A DNA stretch of 64,000 bases, from NCBI RefSeq assembly GCF_000165485.1, contig NC_014623.1, positions 9,566,893 through 9,630,892 on the forward strand, written 5' to 3'. A model generated the notes under the pieces. The model was not told the DNA's origin. It did no database searches and saw only the letters and a list, made by a program, of their open reading frames with translations. The translations under genes and the position numbers were made by a program. This document shows positions 63,498-64,000 of this stretch, one piece after another (position 1 is the first letter of the stretch; every line of letters begins with the position of its first letter). This DNA comes from Stigmatella aurantiaca DW4/3-1. Lineage in GTDB: Bacteria > Myxococcota > Myxococcia > Myxococcales > Myxococcaceae.

Positions 63498-64000
63498 GTG
63501 AGATCCACGCGCAAAGATTGGTGGCAGAGCATTACAGATCGCCGCGATGATCTCCTCGTCAAACTCTACAAGGCGAGGGCGCCCTATGCAGAGCTGAAGC
63601 AAGCCGTACTGGCGCAAGAAAAGGAGCTGATCCGCGAGGCGAGAACACGAGCCGAGAGTTTGCACCTCCAGCAGCTCACCGCGAAGCTCCTCCTCACTGA
63701 GGCGTACGGCGCCGACGCAGGATGGGACGAATTCGGCGCGCTCTTAAAGCGCATCGAGCGGCTCGGGTATGCAGACATAACCCATCGGGTCCATGTTGCC
63801 TGCCTCTATGTCCAGTCGTTACCGCGCTTCCCAAAGAAGGCCCTGCAAGCGTTTGCCATGCTGAATGACGTGGAGAGGCGGCTTCAGCGCATCGCAAAGA
63901 GTCACTATCTGCGCCGCGAAGGGATGCAAAGCATTGCTCACGCCCGGGCGGCCGCAGCGGCGTCCGGCATCAGTCCTTCCGTCACAGATCGCCGTGTCCC
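63498..64000 (+). CDS. Unknown helical protein, partner of the lipoprotein (3' end outside window)
   Basis: A GTG at 63498 preceded by AGGAGG (6 bases) opens a frame that continues through the window end without stop (at least 167 residues). It starts two bases after the lipoprotein stop, so it is coupled to it. The visible sequence, from STRKDWWQSITDRRDDLLV to HARAAAAASGISPSVTDRR, is charged and helical with no signal peptide, membrane segment or known motif. A cytoplasmic partner or immunity protein for the lipoprotein is a reasonable guess. It would be missed by a search that requires ATG or a stop. Confidence 0.65.
   Translation, partial: MRSTRKDWWQSITDRRDDLLVKLYKARAPYAELKQAVLAQEKELIREARTRAESLHLQQLTAKLLLTEAYGADAGWDEFGALLKRIERLGYADITHRVHVACLYVQSLPRFPKKALQAFAMLNDVERRLQRIAKSHYLRREGMQSIAHARAAAAASGISPSVTDRRV

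Overview
The window looks like chromosomal DNA from a myxobacterium, most likely a Cystobacterineae genus such as Stigmatella or a relative. The evidence is the very GC-rich third codon positions, four large Hanks-type Ser/Thr kinases with different accessory domains (PEGA, zinc-ribbon, AAA/TPR-like, NACHT-like plus SUMF1), a PAS hybrid histidine kinase, a stand-alone receiver protein, many lipoproteins, an ADYC-domain protein and a TPR-PEGA-TonB receptor. The genus is inferred from gene style only. Layout: 1-1695 is the end of an AAA ATPase gene overlapping a DUF4276 (TOPRIM-like) gene, a probable accessory or defence pair. 1728-7063 holds the translation factor ettA, an ABC-2 ATPase/permease operon and a PEGA kinase. 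7097-13663 holds a hybrid histidine kinase, a secreted protein, treZ and a ClpX-like unfoldase without the zinc domain. 13924-22524 holds a Cys-rich lipoprotein, a YhhN-like membrane protein, two big kinases and a DUF5335 protein. 22525-23985 is a transposase graveyard containing an inactivated IS66 gene. 23986-30366 holds a bestrophin-like channel, a 1,504-residue topoisomerase III-RecQ fusion, a five-site CRP-type operator array and a small unknown gene. 30531-36505 holds a Tat/lipobox NAD-dependent epimerase, an NTP/NDP-exchanger-like carrier, an aminotransferase, a DUF1028 protein and an AMIN-like lipoprotein. 36513-46455 holds a glucanotransferase, an ADYC protein, a kinase-ATPase-SUMF1 giant, a response regulator and a lipoprotein next to an MrpC-like palindrome. 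46012-51221 holds a HIT protein, an RsmJ-like methyltransferase, a two-gene SDR operon, a Coq4-like protein and a di-heme peroxidase-like lipoprotein. 51298-58876 holds the TonB receptor followed by a same-strand run of NUDIX, GNAT, WecG-type glycosyltransferase, acyltransferase, HD phosphohydrolase and NUDIX genes, with a convergent GNAT gene. 58950-61679 holds two tandem RlaP-like nucleotidyltransferases in one overlapping operon and a LURP-one-like gene. 61680-64000 is a decayed stretch ending in a lipoprotein gene tightly coupled to a gene that runs off the window. How the genes work together: the window mixes signalling (kinases, hybrid histidine kinase, receiver), envelope functions (ABC export, TonB uptake, lipoproteins, polysaccharide glycosyl- and acyl-transfer), alpha-glucan and trehalose metabolism (treZ and malQ, not adjacent), nucleotide sanitation (two NUDIX, HD, HIT) and DNA/RNA maintenance (Top3-RecQ, RlaP pair, RsmJ-like). 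The strongest unusual signals are the Top3-RecQ fusion with its divergent CRP-site array, the second matching CRP-type site upstream of the YhhN gene, the tandem RlaP pair, and the terminal lipoprotein/partner operon.
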